14,991 nt of DNA from positions 1 to 14,991 of the forward strand of contig DYNS01000023.1 of NCBI GenBank assembly GCA_020720965.1. Reading direction: 5' to 3'. Position 1 is the stretch's first letter; every line of letters begins with the position of its first letter. Source of the DNA: Anaerolinea sp. GTDB lineage: Bacteria > Chloroflexota > Anaerolineae > Anaerolineales > Villigracilaceae. Shown here piece by piece: positions 1 through 7,621 of the stretch. The notes beneath the pieces are model-generated. The model searched no databases and was not told where the DNA came from. It saw only the letters and a list, made by a program, of their open reading frames with translations. Made by a program: the position numbers and the translations under genes.

Positions 1-318
1 ACCCGCCCGGAGGATGTGCGGGCGTTTGTAAACGCCTGGTTTGAAGCAGCAGAATATCGCATGAAAAACCCCGCCGCCGCACAGGACATCATCAACAAGC
101 GGTTGACAGAATATGGGTTGCAAACCAGCGAAGAAGAAGCCAAAACTGTGGTTTTGTTTACCCGCCAGCAAAACCTACCCTACTTTTTACTCAGCAGCGG
201 CATAGAAACCTCGCTACAACGCCTGCTGGAAATCAACGCAAATTACCTTGTCCGCACCGGCACTCTCTCCACCCTGCCAGACGTATCCATCATCCCAGAC
301 GCGCAATTCATCAGGTAA
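1..318 (+). CDS. ABC-type NitT/TauT-family substrate-binding protein, C-terminal part (5' end outside window)
   Basis: The frame is open from base 1 and stops with TAA at 316-318, leaving about 105 C-terminal residues. The visible part starts with a PEDVRAFVNAWFEA segment followed by KNPAAAQDII. It ends with a segment of the type NANYLVRTGTLSTLPDVS...DAQFI. These pieces match, from memory, the C-terminal lobe of NMT1/SsuA/TauA-like periplasmic binding proteins, which capture sulfonates, taurine, nitrate, pyrimidine precursors or similar small solutes for an ABC importer. The signal peptide and ligand pocket lie outside the window, so the ligand cannot be named. No permease or ABC ATPase follows. 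The next gene, 7 bp downstream, is a membrane sensor protein. The protein could therefore serve an importer encoded upstream, or act as a ligand-loaded partner of the sensors (inference). A GTG at 16 is only an internal valine codon. Confidence 0.7.
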   Translation, partial: TRPEDVRAFVNAWFEAAEYRMKNPAAAQDIINKRLTEYGLQTSEEEAKTVVLFTRQQNLPYFLLSSGIETSLQRLLEINANYLVRTGTLSTLPDVSIIPDAQFIR

Positions 319-325
319 TTGGATT

Positions 326-3118
326 ATGACCAACCCCCCCCCCTCCGCGCAGCTGCAAAAACGCCTGCAAACAACCCGTAACGCCAGCCTGGCAACTGGC
401 ATCATTTTCGCTCTCATCGCCGTTTTCTCCACCATCTCCACCATCCTTACGGGTCTCCACTCCTACAGCGGCATTGTCCTCACCATCATTGTGGCACTCG
501 TTGGGTTTCTGGGGGTTTACCTCGCCAGCCGCCAAAGCCTGGTAGGCGGGTACATCCTCCTGGGGGTCATTCTGGCAGGCGCAGCCACCATGCCGGTCAT
601 TGCCCAGGGGCAGGGCATATCACTCGCCATTCTCATGTCCATCATCATCGCCAGCCTGTCCGCCCGCATCTTGCAGGGGCGGTGGGCAGTGGGCGTTACC
701 GTTACCGGCATTCTTCTGGGATTCATCGTCATCCTGGTGGACCTGTTTGCCCCCAATTTTGGCGTACCCAACGACCCTGCCGTCACAAACGTCATCGCCG
801 CAGCAGCCACCTTGCTATATGGCGGCGAGATACTAAGAAATTACTCCCAATACAACCTGAGAAACAAACTCCTCATCGCCTTCATCGGCGCGGCGATTTT
901 CCCCTTGGGGGTGGTAGGCTTTACCAGCAACCAAAGCGCCCTCAGCCTCATACAAAACCTGACCCAGAGCGAGCTCAGCAGCCTTGCCAACACCCAGGCA
1001 CAACAAATTGATAGTTCCCTCACCCGCGAAAGAGACGTGGTTTACACCCAGGCAAAACAAGGCGAACTGCTGGACTTTATGAACCTCACCACCGCCCAAA
1101 AGCGCCAGCCAGAAAACGCTAGCCGCATGGTCACCATCCTCACCGACTATTACAAACGCGACCCCATCTTCATCCGTTCCTACGCCATGCTCAACACCCT
1201 GGGCGAGGTGGTACTCAGTTCTTCCCCCGAAGAAAACGGAATCTCCGAAAACAGTTACCCCCACTTTACCAAAGTTGCCCAAAGCAGCCTGCCTTATGTT
1301 TCGCCCGTCTATTTCTTTGAGGGGAAACCCGCCGTCTTTTACATTTCCGCCCCCATCAACAACGAAAATGGAGACCTGGAGGGGGTTCTGCGGGTGGAAT
1401 ATGACGCTCTGCTGTTGCAAAGCCTGCTCCAAAACGTGGCACCCAGCAACCCGGAATATATCGCCGCCATCGTAGATGCCGAAACCTTTGCCCGCCTGGC
1501 ATACTCCGGAGATAGAACCTTGCTATACAAGTCTTACCTCGGCACAACCGAGGAAGCCGCCGTGTGGGGCTGGCAATCTCAAAACCGCCTGCCCGCCGGA
1601 GAGATAAGCGCCATCCTGACCCCCAACGAGGACATTGTGCAAGGGCTGCCCCGGCTAGACGAAGAACCCTTCATCAGCCCCTACTCGCCCACCCTCAAAA
1701 ACAGCACCATCGCTACCGGCAAATCCCTTCAGGTGCAACAATGGGTCTTGCTCACCGGCGCTTCCCAGAACATCCTTTACGCCCCGGCAGAAGAGCAAAC
1801 CCGCCAAACCACCCTCTTTTCCATTGCCGGAGTGCTCGCCGCAGCAATCATCAGCCTCGTAGTGGCAATTTACATCACCAGACCGGTGCAGGAACTGGCA
1901 AAAATAACGGAACAAGTTTCCGGCGGCAACCTGCACATCCGCGCCAACATCCCCGGCGGTGACGAAATTAGCCAATTGGCACAATCTTTCAATGGAATGA
2001 CATCTGAACTGCAACAAACCCTCACCAACCTGGAAGATACAATTCAACAACGCACCCGTGAGTTGGAAGAAGAAACCCGCAAAAACAAAAAACGCGCCAG
2101 CCTGCTGCAAAACACCGCCGAAGTCTCGCGCCGGATTGGGCGCGAACAAGATATTCAGAAACTCCTGCCCCTCGCCGCCGACCTCATCGCCCGCACCTTT
2201 CACCTGCATCACGTTGGCATCTTCCTCATCGATGCCGAGCGCCGCTACGCCGTTTTGGAAGCCAGCAACAGCAGCGCCGGACAAAAAATGATAACCGAAG
2301 AATTCCGCATGGAACTCAACGCCAACAGCGCCACGGGCTACGCCGCCCTCACCGGCAAACCCATTTTGGGAGAAGAAAACAACCCCCACGCTCAGGCGCA
2401 AACCCGCTCTCAAATTTTGTTGCCCCTGCTGGTACGCGGCTCCACCATCGGCGTGTTGGATTTGCAAAGCCAGACCCCCAACACCTTTGAAACCGAAGAC
2501 ACAGAAGCCCTCATGGTTCTCGCCGACCAGGTCGCCATCGCCATCGAACACGCCCGCCTGCTACGCCAAACCCAGGAAGCCCTCAATATTGCCCAAAACG
2601 TCACCCAAACCTACATCCGGCAGGAATGGTCCTCCCTGGCAAAACGCAAAAGCAACCTTTCGTACCTGCACAGCGTCACCGGCGGAAAGACCCTACCGCC
2701 TCAACAAGCCTCGCAAGAAGTGGAACTCGTCCTGCGGCATGGCAGCATCATCAAAAAAGATAAAACCAACAATCACACCGAAAGAGCCATCCTAGCCATC
2801 CCCATCCGCACCGGAGAACAGACCATCGGCGCCATTCGCATCCAATCCCAAACCGACAACCGCGAATGGAACGCAGACGAAATTAACGTCGCCCGCACCA
2901 TCGCAGAAAGACTCAGCCTGGCGCTGGAAAACGCCCGACTGGTGGAAAACAGCCAAAAGCAAGCCTCCAAAGAGCGCACCATTGGCGAAATTAGCGCAAA
3001 AATTAGCGCCGCCACCAACATAGACAATATTCTGCAAGTTGCCGTGCAGGAACTTGGCAACATGCTCTCCGGGTCAGATGTCTTCATCCAGTTCCAGGGA
3101 CCCGCCGAGGAAAACTAA
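326..3118 (+). CDS. Membrane sensor protein: multi-TM, extracytoplasmic Cache-like, HAMP, GAF, half-GAF; no kinase domain
   Basis: This 930-residue protein is a probable signal receptor in the cytoplasmic membrane. Residues about 20-172 hold five or six hydrophobic helices, followed by another at 182-202. A large extracytoplasmic region (about 203-495) resembles double-Cache sensor domains. A TM helix at 498-517 leads into HAMP (518-570, beginning TRPVQELAK), a coiled coil and a GAF domain (about 607-748). Then come a REW-type motif (Y763 to W768), a half-GAF (819-874) and a C-terminal helical tail (880-930). No H-box, ATPase, GGDEF or methyl-accepting region is present, so output must go through a partner. 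The GAF lacks the NPxLP segment seen in its paralogs. ATG 326 is chosen because the frame further upstream overlaps the previous gene and has no typical sequence. Its ribosome site is weak (GGA near 321), and a C10 run lies in codons 3-6. Transcription probably comes from upstream. Ligand unknown. Confidence 0.85.
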   Translation: MTNPPPSAQLQKRLQTTRNASLATGIIFALIAVFSTISTILTGLHSYSGIVLTIIVALVGFLGVYLASRQSLVGGYILLGVILAGAATMPVIAQGQGISLAILMSIIIASLSARILQGRWAVGVTVTGILLGFIVILVDLFAPNFGVPNDPAVTNVIAAAATLLYGGEILRNYSQYNLRNKLLIAFIGAAIFPLGVVGFTSNQSALSLIQNLTQSELSSLANTQAQQIDSSLTRERDVVYTQAKQGELLDFMNLTTAQKRQPENASRMVTILTDYYKRDPIFIRSYAMLNTLGEVVLSSSPEENGISENSYPHFTKVAQSSLPYVSPVYFFEGKPAVFYISAPINNENGDLEGVLRVEYDALLLQSLLQNVAPSNPEYIAAIVDAETFARLAYSGDRTLLYKSYLGTTEEAAVWGWQSQNRLPAGEISAILTPNEDIVQGLPRLDEEPFISPYSPTLKNSTIATGKSLQVQQWVLLTGASQNILYAPAEEQTRQTTLFSIAGVLAAAIISLVVAIYITRPVQELAKITEQVSGGNLHIRANIPGGDEISQLAQSFNGMTSELQQTLTNLEDTIQQRTRELEEETRKNKKRASLLQNTAEVSRRIGREQDIQKLLPLAADLIARTFHLHHVGIFLIDAERRYAVLEASNSSAGQKMITEEFRMELNANSATGYAALTGKPILGEENNPHAQAQTRSQILLPLLVRGSTIGVLDLQSQTPNTFETEDTEALMVLADQVAIAIEHARLLRQTQEALNIAQNVTQTYIRQEWSSLAKRKSNLSYLHSVTGGKTLPPQQASQEVELVLRHGSIIKKDKTNNHTERAILAIPIRTGEQTIGAIRIQSQTDNREWNADEINVARTIAERLSLALENARLVENSQKQASKERTIGEISAKISAATNIDNILQVAVQELGNMLSGSDVFIQFQGPAEEN
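334..343 (+). repeat. Homopolymer run of ten C within codons 3-6 of the first sensor gene
   Basis: Ten consecutive C residues start with the last base of an Asn codon and continue through three CCC proline codons, only 8 bases after the ATG at 326. Poly-C or poly-G tracts of this length near a start codon are known to slip during replication and act as on/off switches in some bacteria. A gain or loss of one C would shift the frame near codon 6. Whether this one varies is unknown; it may also be an assembly-sensitive spot. Confidence 0.9.
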
Positions 3119-3123
3119 GGAAG
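3117..3123 (+). promoter_or_regulatory. Ribosome binding site of the second sensor gene
   Basis: AAGGAAG starts inside the TAA stop of the preceding gene (3116-3118) and sits 5 bases before the ATG at 3129. This spacing selects ATG 3129 over start codons further upstream in the same frame, which would lie inside the previous gene. The overlap with the stop codon suggests translational coupling. Confidence 0.7.
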
Positions 3124-3128
3124 CCGCC

Positions 3129-5057
3129 ATGCAGCAACTCCCCAAACGCTCCACCACCTCCTCCAGCCTGCGCAGACGGGTTACTCTCAGTTTCGTCACC
3201 CTCGCCGTGCTATTCATCGGCGCGACCATTGCCATTCTTTACCTCAACTTCCGCCAAAGAGTAAGGGATGACTTTCGCCAACGGCTGGAAAGCATTGCCT
3301 CCCTGGCTGCCCTGCAACAGGATGGCGATGCCCTCCTCAGAATCACCTCCGAAAGCGACCCGCTCTTTGCCCAAATTCGCGCCCAAAACACAAAAATTAA
3401 GCAAGCCGACCCCGACCTGGTCTTCGTTTACGTCATGGTAAAAGAAGGCGAGAACATCTACTTTTTGGTGGACGCCGGAGAAGACGAAGGTTTGGCAGGT
3501 TTTAGGGAACGGTACGAAGAACCCGGCGAGACTCTGTTGCAAAACTTCGACACCCTCACCAAACCCATCTCCGAACCCGATTTTTACACAGACGACTACG
3601 GAACCTTCCTCTCCGCCTATAGCCCGGTGTACAACGCAAGCGGGCGAAAAGTGGCGGTCATCGGGGTGGATATTAACGCCAAAACCATTCAGGAACAGGA
3701 AAGCCAGTTTCTACGCATCTCGCTGATTGTGTTCTTCGTTGCCCTTGCGCTTGTTTCCGTCTTTGGGTGGGTGGTAGGCGGCAACGTCAGCGGACCCATC
3801 AGCCAATTGGCGCAAGCCGCCAACGTCATCGCCGCCGGAAATTTGCAACACCGCGCCGGGGTAAAAACCGGCATTACCGAAATTGAAGAACTGGTAACAG
3901 ACTTTAACCTGCTGGCAAAGAGAAACCAGGAACTGATTCAGTCGCTGGAAGAGCGCGTAAAAGAGCGCACCCATCAGTTGGAAGAACGCAGCGCCCAACT
4001 GGAAACAAGCCTGCAAACCAACCAAAGGCGCACCGACCAACTGCAAGCCGTTGCAAAAATCGCTCGCACCATCTCCAGTGTCCAAAATTTGGATGAACTC
4101 CTACCCCTCATCACCCAAACTGTAAGCGCGGAATTTGACTTCTACCACACCGGCATCTTCCTGCTGGATATGAAGAAGGAATACGCCCTGCTAAAAGCAA
4201 GCAACAGCCCCGGCGGAAAGCAAATGCTGGCACGCGAACACCGCCTGAGGGTGGGACAGGTGGGGATTGTGGGATTCGTGGCTGGAACCGGTCAGCCGCG
4301 CATTGCGTTGGATACGGGCGAAGACGCCGTTTACTTTGACAACCCCGACCTGCCAAACACACACTCCGAGATGGGTTTACCCCTCCGAAGCGGCAACAAA
4401 GTTATCGGCGTGTTGGATATTCAGAGCGAGGAAACCGCCGCCTTTGACGAGAGAGATATCGAACTCTTGAGCATTGTGGCAGACCAAATCAGCATTGCCA
4501 TTCAGAACGCCAACCAATTTCAGGAGGCGCAGTCGGCGCTGGAAGAAGCCCGAACCGCCTACCGCCAATATGTGCAGCGCGAATGGCGCACCTTTATCCA
4601 TGAGGAAAAGCGCCTGGGCTACCGTTATTCGCCTGCCGGGGTGGGACCGCTGAAGGCGAGAGTGCGCTCCAACGATATTGAAATTGCCAACGCAACCGGG
4701 CAAACCCGCACCAGCCAAACCGAATCGCAGACCCAAATTGTCGTCCCCATTAAATTGCGCGGTGAGGTGGTGGGGGTTCTCAACATCAAAACCGATGGTT
4801 TCCACCCCATAGACTCGGACGAGGTGGACGTAACCGAAGCGGTTGCCGAGCGGGTTGCCCTGGCGATGGATAACATGAGGCTGCTTAAGACCTCGCAAGA
4901 CCAGGCGGCGCGGGAGCGCACCATCAGCGCCATTGCTTCCAAAATTGGCGCATCCACCAACCTGAAGAACGTATTACAAACCGCCGTAGAAGAGTTGGGC
5001 AGAATTATGCCCGGCGCAGATGTTACCATTCAACTTGGCAGCAACGAACAGGAATAG
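3129..5057 (+). CDS. Membrane sensor protein: two TM, extracytoplasmic sensor domain, HAMP, GAF, half-GAF; no kinase domain
   Basis: This 642-residue protein is the second of three tandem paralogs. A TM helix at 18-39 and another at 195-218 bracket an extracytoplasmic domain of about 155 residues, probably single-Cache-like. HAMP (about 219-270) leads into a charged coiled coil with the KERTHQLEER type seen in sensor kinases. The GAF domain (about 305-465) carries YHTGIFLLD, a NPDLPNTHSE segment and a VIGVLDIQSE strand. A YRQYVQREW motif (about 477-487), a half-GAF (about 535-587) and a tail starting QAARERTIS (about 592-642) follow. No catalytic output domain is seen. The tail begins like the N-terminal helix of a GAF domain and then stops. 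It is probably a receptor that passes conformational change to a partner, perhaps the hybrid kinase encoded two genes downstream (inference). It lies 10 bp after the previous gene and 2 bp before the next. Confidence 0.85.
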   Translation: MQQLPKRSTTSSSLRRRVTLSFVTLAVLFIGATIAILYLNFRQRVRDDFRQRLESIASLAALQQDGDALLRITSESDPLFAQIRAQNTKIKQADPDLVFVYVMVKEGENIYFLVDAGEDEGLAGFRERYEEPGETLLQNFDTLTKPISEPDFYTDDYGTFLSAYSPVYNASGRKVAVIGVDINAKTIQEQESQFLRISLIVFFVALALVSVFGWVVGGNVSGPISQLAQAANVIAAGNLQHRAGVKTGITEIEELVTDFNLLAKRNQELIQSLEERVKERTHQLEERSAQLETSLQTNQRRTDQLQAVAKIARTISSVQNLDELLPLITQTVSAEFDFYHTGIFLLDMKKEYALLKASNSPGGKQMLAREHRLRVGQVGIVGFVAGTGQPRIALDTGEDAVYFDNPDLPNTHSEMGLPLRSGNKVIGVLDIQSEETAAFDERDIELLSIVADQISIAIQNANQFQEAQSALEEARTAYRQYVQREWRTFIHEEKRLGYRYSPAGVGPLKARVRSNDIEIANATGQTRTSQTESQTQIVVPIKLRGEVVGVLNIKTDGFHPIDSDEVDVTEAVAERVALAMDNMRLLKTSQDQAARERTISAIASKIGASTNLKNVLQTAVEELGRIMPGADVTIQLGSNEQE

Positions 5058-5059
5058 AC

Positions 5060-6835
5060 ATGCGAGAATGGATAAAAACCCTGCTCATCTCTAAAGAACT
5101 TACCCTGCTAGACCGGGAAGAATTCCGCAAGGTATTGTTGTTATTAAATTTGCTCATCTTGGGGGGCGCAGGGGCTTATACCGCCCTGGCATTCAGCGGG
5201 CAGGTGCAGAGCAACTTCCTCATCAACGCCGGTCTGTTTATCGTCCTGGCTCTTTTGCTCACCAATCTTGTCCTACTCTGGCAGCGCAGGGGTTTTACGT
5301 TTAGCCAGTTAACCTTGCCCGGCTTAATTTGGGCTTTTGCCACCCTCGCCATTGGCAGCAGTAACGGCGTGCATGATGCCGCCACCATGCGGTTCTCCAT
5401 CGCTATTGCGGTAGCGGGTATTACCCTGGGGGCAGTAGGGCAGATTTTGTTCGGCATCCTTAGCGGGGTAAGCCTGTTGGGAATTGCCTACGCAGAGATG
5501 AACGGCTTGCTGCAAACCCCCTTCTCCGCCCTCACCACCGCAGAAGACCTGCGAACCATAGCCATTGTCACCATCATCCTCACCGCCACCCAATACCTCA
5601 TTACCCAGGTGTTATTAAGCCAACTGCAAAAGAACGCCGAAAGCCAAAAAAGGCAAGCCGAAACAAACCAGGAACTTTTGATGGTGCGCGCCTCGCTGGA
5701 AGAGCAAGTTGAACAACGCACCCACGAAATTTTGCAACGCGCCGAAGAACTAAACCAAAAAACTCTGGAACTGCAAAGAAACCAAACGTCCCTGGAAAAA
5801 CGAACCGAGCAATTACAAGCCATTGCCGCCATTAGCCAGACCATTGGGCGCTTTCAGACCCTTAAGGAACTTTTGCCCCAAATTAGCCAAACGGTTAGCG
5901 CCCGCCTGGGGTTTTACCACACCGGCATCTTCCTGTTAGATTCCACCAACCAATACGCCATCCTCGCCGCCGCCAACTCGGAAGGTGGGCAAAAAATGCT
6001 GGCACGCGGACACCGCTTGCAGGTGGGTGCCCAAGGCATTGTGGGCTATGTGACCAAAACCGGCAACCCCCGCATTGCCCTGGACGTGGGCGAAGATGCC
6101 ACCTTTTTTAACAACCCCGACCTGCCAGAAACCCACTCCGAGGCGGCACTGCCCCTCAGCGCCAACGGAGTCATCATCGGCGCGTTGGATGTGCAAAGCG
6201 AACAGACCAACGCCTTTAGCCAGGAAGATGTGCAAGTGCTGGGAATCCTGGCGGAGCAAATCAGCATTGCGATAGACAACGCTCGATTATACGAAAACAG
6301 CCAAAAATCCCTCAGCGAGGTGGAAACCATCTACCGCCAGTACCTGCGGCGGGAATGGAACAAACTGACCCGCAACAAAAAAATTCTCGGCTTTCAATAC
6401 GGCATCAGCGGAGCAAAACCCCTCAGCCAAAAGGTGCAAACCGAGCAAATGACCAAAGCCCTGCAAACCGAACAAGCCGCAAGCCAGGCAGGACAAGAAG
6501 CTGAGCTAGCCATCCCCATCAAAGTCCGCCAAACCACCATCGGCGCGGTCAGCATCCGCCTGCCTAACAAAGAAGTTTGGAAGCAGGAAGACATAGACGT
6601 AGCGCAAGCCATCGCCGAGCGCATCGCCATCTCCGCCGAAAACGCCCGCCTGTTTGAAGAAACCACCAACCGCGCCGAGCGCGAACAAGCCGTCTCTCAA
6701 ATCACTTCCAAAATCCGCAGCACAAACAACCCGGAAGAGATGATAGAAATTGCCCTAAGGGAACTGCGCCAAACCCTAGGCGCCACCAAAGCGCAAATTC
6801 TCCCCTTCCACCCGGAAGAGAAACACAAAAAATAA
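5060..6835 (+). CDS. Membrane sensor protein: six-TM N-terminal domain, coiled coil, GAF, half-GAF; no kinase domain
   Basis: This 591-residue protein is the third tandem paralog. Its N-terminus holds about six hydrophobic helices (near 25-46, 53-74, 86-101, 111-131, 132-145, 164-186). A NGVHDAATMRF turn and a later ISIAYAEMNG-like turn resemble a multi-TM sensor domain that I recall from Chloroflexota kinases. No extracytoplasmic domain or HAMP is present. A long coiled coil (about 190-255) precedes a GAF domain (about 253-410) with YHTGIFLLD at Y286 and a NPDLPETHSE segment. A YRQYLRREW motif (425-433), a half-GAF (481-533) and a charged tail starting RAEREQAVS end the protein. There is no enzymatic output domain. 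An AGGA ribosome site (5050-5053) lies inside the end of the previous gene. GAF similarity to the preceding protein is high even in DNA, which suggests tandem duplication with exchange of the sensing N-terminus. Confidence 0.85.
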   Translation: MREWIKTLLISKELTLLDREEFRKVLLLLNLLILGGAGAYTALAFSGQVQSNFLINAGLFIVLALLLTNLVLLWQRRGFTFSQLTLPGLIWAFATLAIGSSNGVHDAATMRFSIAIAVAGITLGAVGQILFGILSGVSLLGIAYAEMNGLLQTPFSALTTAEDLRTIAIVTIILTATQYLITQVLLSQLQKNAESQKRQAETNQELLMVRASLEEQVEQRTHEILQRAEELNQKTLELQRNQTSLEKRTEQLQAIAAISQTIGRFQTLKELLPQISQTVSARLGFYHTGIFLLDSTNQYAILAAANSEGGQKMLARGHRLQVGAQGIVGYVTKTGNPRIALDVGEDATFFNNPDLPETHSEAALPLSANGVIIGALDVQSEQTNAFSQEDVQVLGILAEQISIAIDNARLYENSQKSLSEVETIYRQYLRREWNKLTRNKKILGFQYGISGAKPLSQKVQTEQMTKALQTEQAASQAGQEAELAIPIKVRQTTIGAVSIRLPNKEVWKQEDIDVAQAIAERIAISAENARLFEETTNRAEREQAVSQITSKIRSTNNPEEMIEIALRELRQTLGATKAQILPFHPEEKHKK

Positions 6836-6840
6836 GGAGA
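6834..6840 (+). promoter_or_regulatory. Ribosome binding site of the ParA-family gene
   Basis: AAGGAGA overlaps the stop codon of the preceding gene (TAA 6833-6835) and lies 4 bases before the ATG at 6845. It is the strongest Shine-Dalgarno match in the operon and implies coupled, efficient translation of the ATPase. Confidence 0.75.
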
Positions 6841-6844
6841 ACCT

Positions 6845-7621
6845 ATGGCTTACACCATCGCCATTTCCAACGAAAAAGGAGGGGTTGCCAAAACCACATC
6901 CTCGCTCTCCCTCGGCGCAGCCCTGGCAGAGATGGGCAAAAAAGTACTGCTTATCGACTTAGACCCCCAAGCCAACCTCTCCCTCGCCAACGGCATAGAA
7001 ATTGCCACCGTCAACCGCGCCAGCGGAGAACTGCTACTGGATGGCGCTCCCGCCGCCGACTGCATTGCCCCCACCGGAACGCCCAACATGGAGATTATCC
7101 CCGCCTCTGCCAAACTCTCCGAAACCGAACAACTCCTGCCCTTACGCACCAACTACTACTTCACCCTGGTCAACGCCCTGCGCGACCTGCCCCAAAATTA
7201 CGACTTCATCCTCTGCGACTGCCCCCCCGCCATGGGCGCCATCACCACCAACGCCCTCACCGCCGCCGACCTGCTCATCATCCCCACCCAGGCAGAATAC
7301 TTCTCCGCCTACGCCCTGCGTGCCATGATGACCCTCATCCGGCGCATTCGGCGCGACACCAACCCGCGCCTGGCATACCGCATCCTCATCACCCTCTTAG
7401 ACCAGCGCAACCGCACGCACCGCAGCATCCGAGAACAGTTACAACAAACCTTCGGGGCAGGCTTATTTGAAGCCGTCATCGAAATTGACACCCGCCTGCG
7501 CGAAAGCCCTATCATCGGAATGCCCATCACCCAATACCGCCCCAACAGCCGGGGTTCGCAGCAGTACCGCGTTCTGGCACAGGAGTTACTGGAATATGTC
7601 GGACAGCAAGAAAATCAGTAA
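6845..7621 (+). CDS. ParA/Soj-family (MinD-like) Walker-type partition or positioning ATPase, orphan
   Basis: This 258-residue protein is a full-length short-form ParA without an N-terminal DNA-binding extension. It has the deviant Walker A motif KGGVAKTT at residues 11-18 with the signature lysine K11. The A' motif LLIDLDPQANL holds D38 and D40, and the Walker B strand ends CDCPP with D125. Such ATPases dimerise on ATP, bind nucleoid DNA or membrane, and place cargo such as plasmids, chromosome origins, chemoreceptor arrays or carboxysomes. No parB, parS-like repeat or replication gene lies nearby, which argues against plasmid or chromosome partition. Its setting between membrane GAF proteins and a hybrid kinase resembles ParA-like proteins that position chemosensory clusters (family knowledge plus inference). 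Its last 26 bases overlap the kinase gene, so the two are probably translated together. Confidence 0.9.
   Translation: MAYTIAISNEKGGVAKTTSSLSLGAALAEMGKKVLLIDLDPQANLSLANGIEIATVNRASGELLLDGAPAADCIAPTGTPNMEIIPASAKLSETEQLLPLRTNYYFTLVNALRDLPQNYDFILCDCPPAMGAITTNALTAADLLIIPTQAEYFSAYALRAMMTLIRRIRRDTNPRLAYRILITLLDQRNRTHRSIREQLQQTFGAGLFEAVIEIDTRLRESPIIGMPITQYRPNSRGSQQYRVLAQELLEYVGQQENQ
7581..7585 (+). promoter_or_regulatory. Ribosome binding site of the hybrid kinase gene, inside the ParA gene
   Basis: AGGAG lies 10 bases before ATG 7596, within the last codons of the ParA-family gene. It supports ATG 7596 as the start. The same frame is open further upstream to 7467, but that part would encode only out-of-frame ParA sequence. 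Confidence 0.6.

Noticed and set aside
248..325. Upstream TTG start for the first sensor gene
   Set aside because: It would overlap the binding-protein gene by about 70 bases and add a Ser/Pro-rich segment with no signal character. ATG 326 gives a standard N-terminus just before the first membrane helix.
3039..3128. Earlier start for the second sensor gene
   Set aside because: The extra codons are the preceding gene read out of frame. AAGGAAG at 3117 with ATG 3129 is a clear start.
6376..6383. A-run in the third sensor gene as a programmed slippage site
   Set aside because: It codes Asn-Lys-Lys in the paralog-conserved region after the REW motif, and no alternative frame continues usefully.
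7467..7595. Earlier start for the hybrid kinase
   Set aside because: The added residues are ParA coding sequence in another frame. ATG 7596 has an AGGAG site and begins a plausible basic N-terminus.
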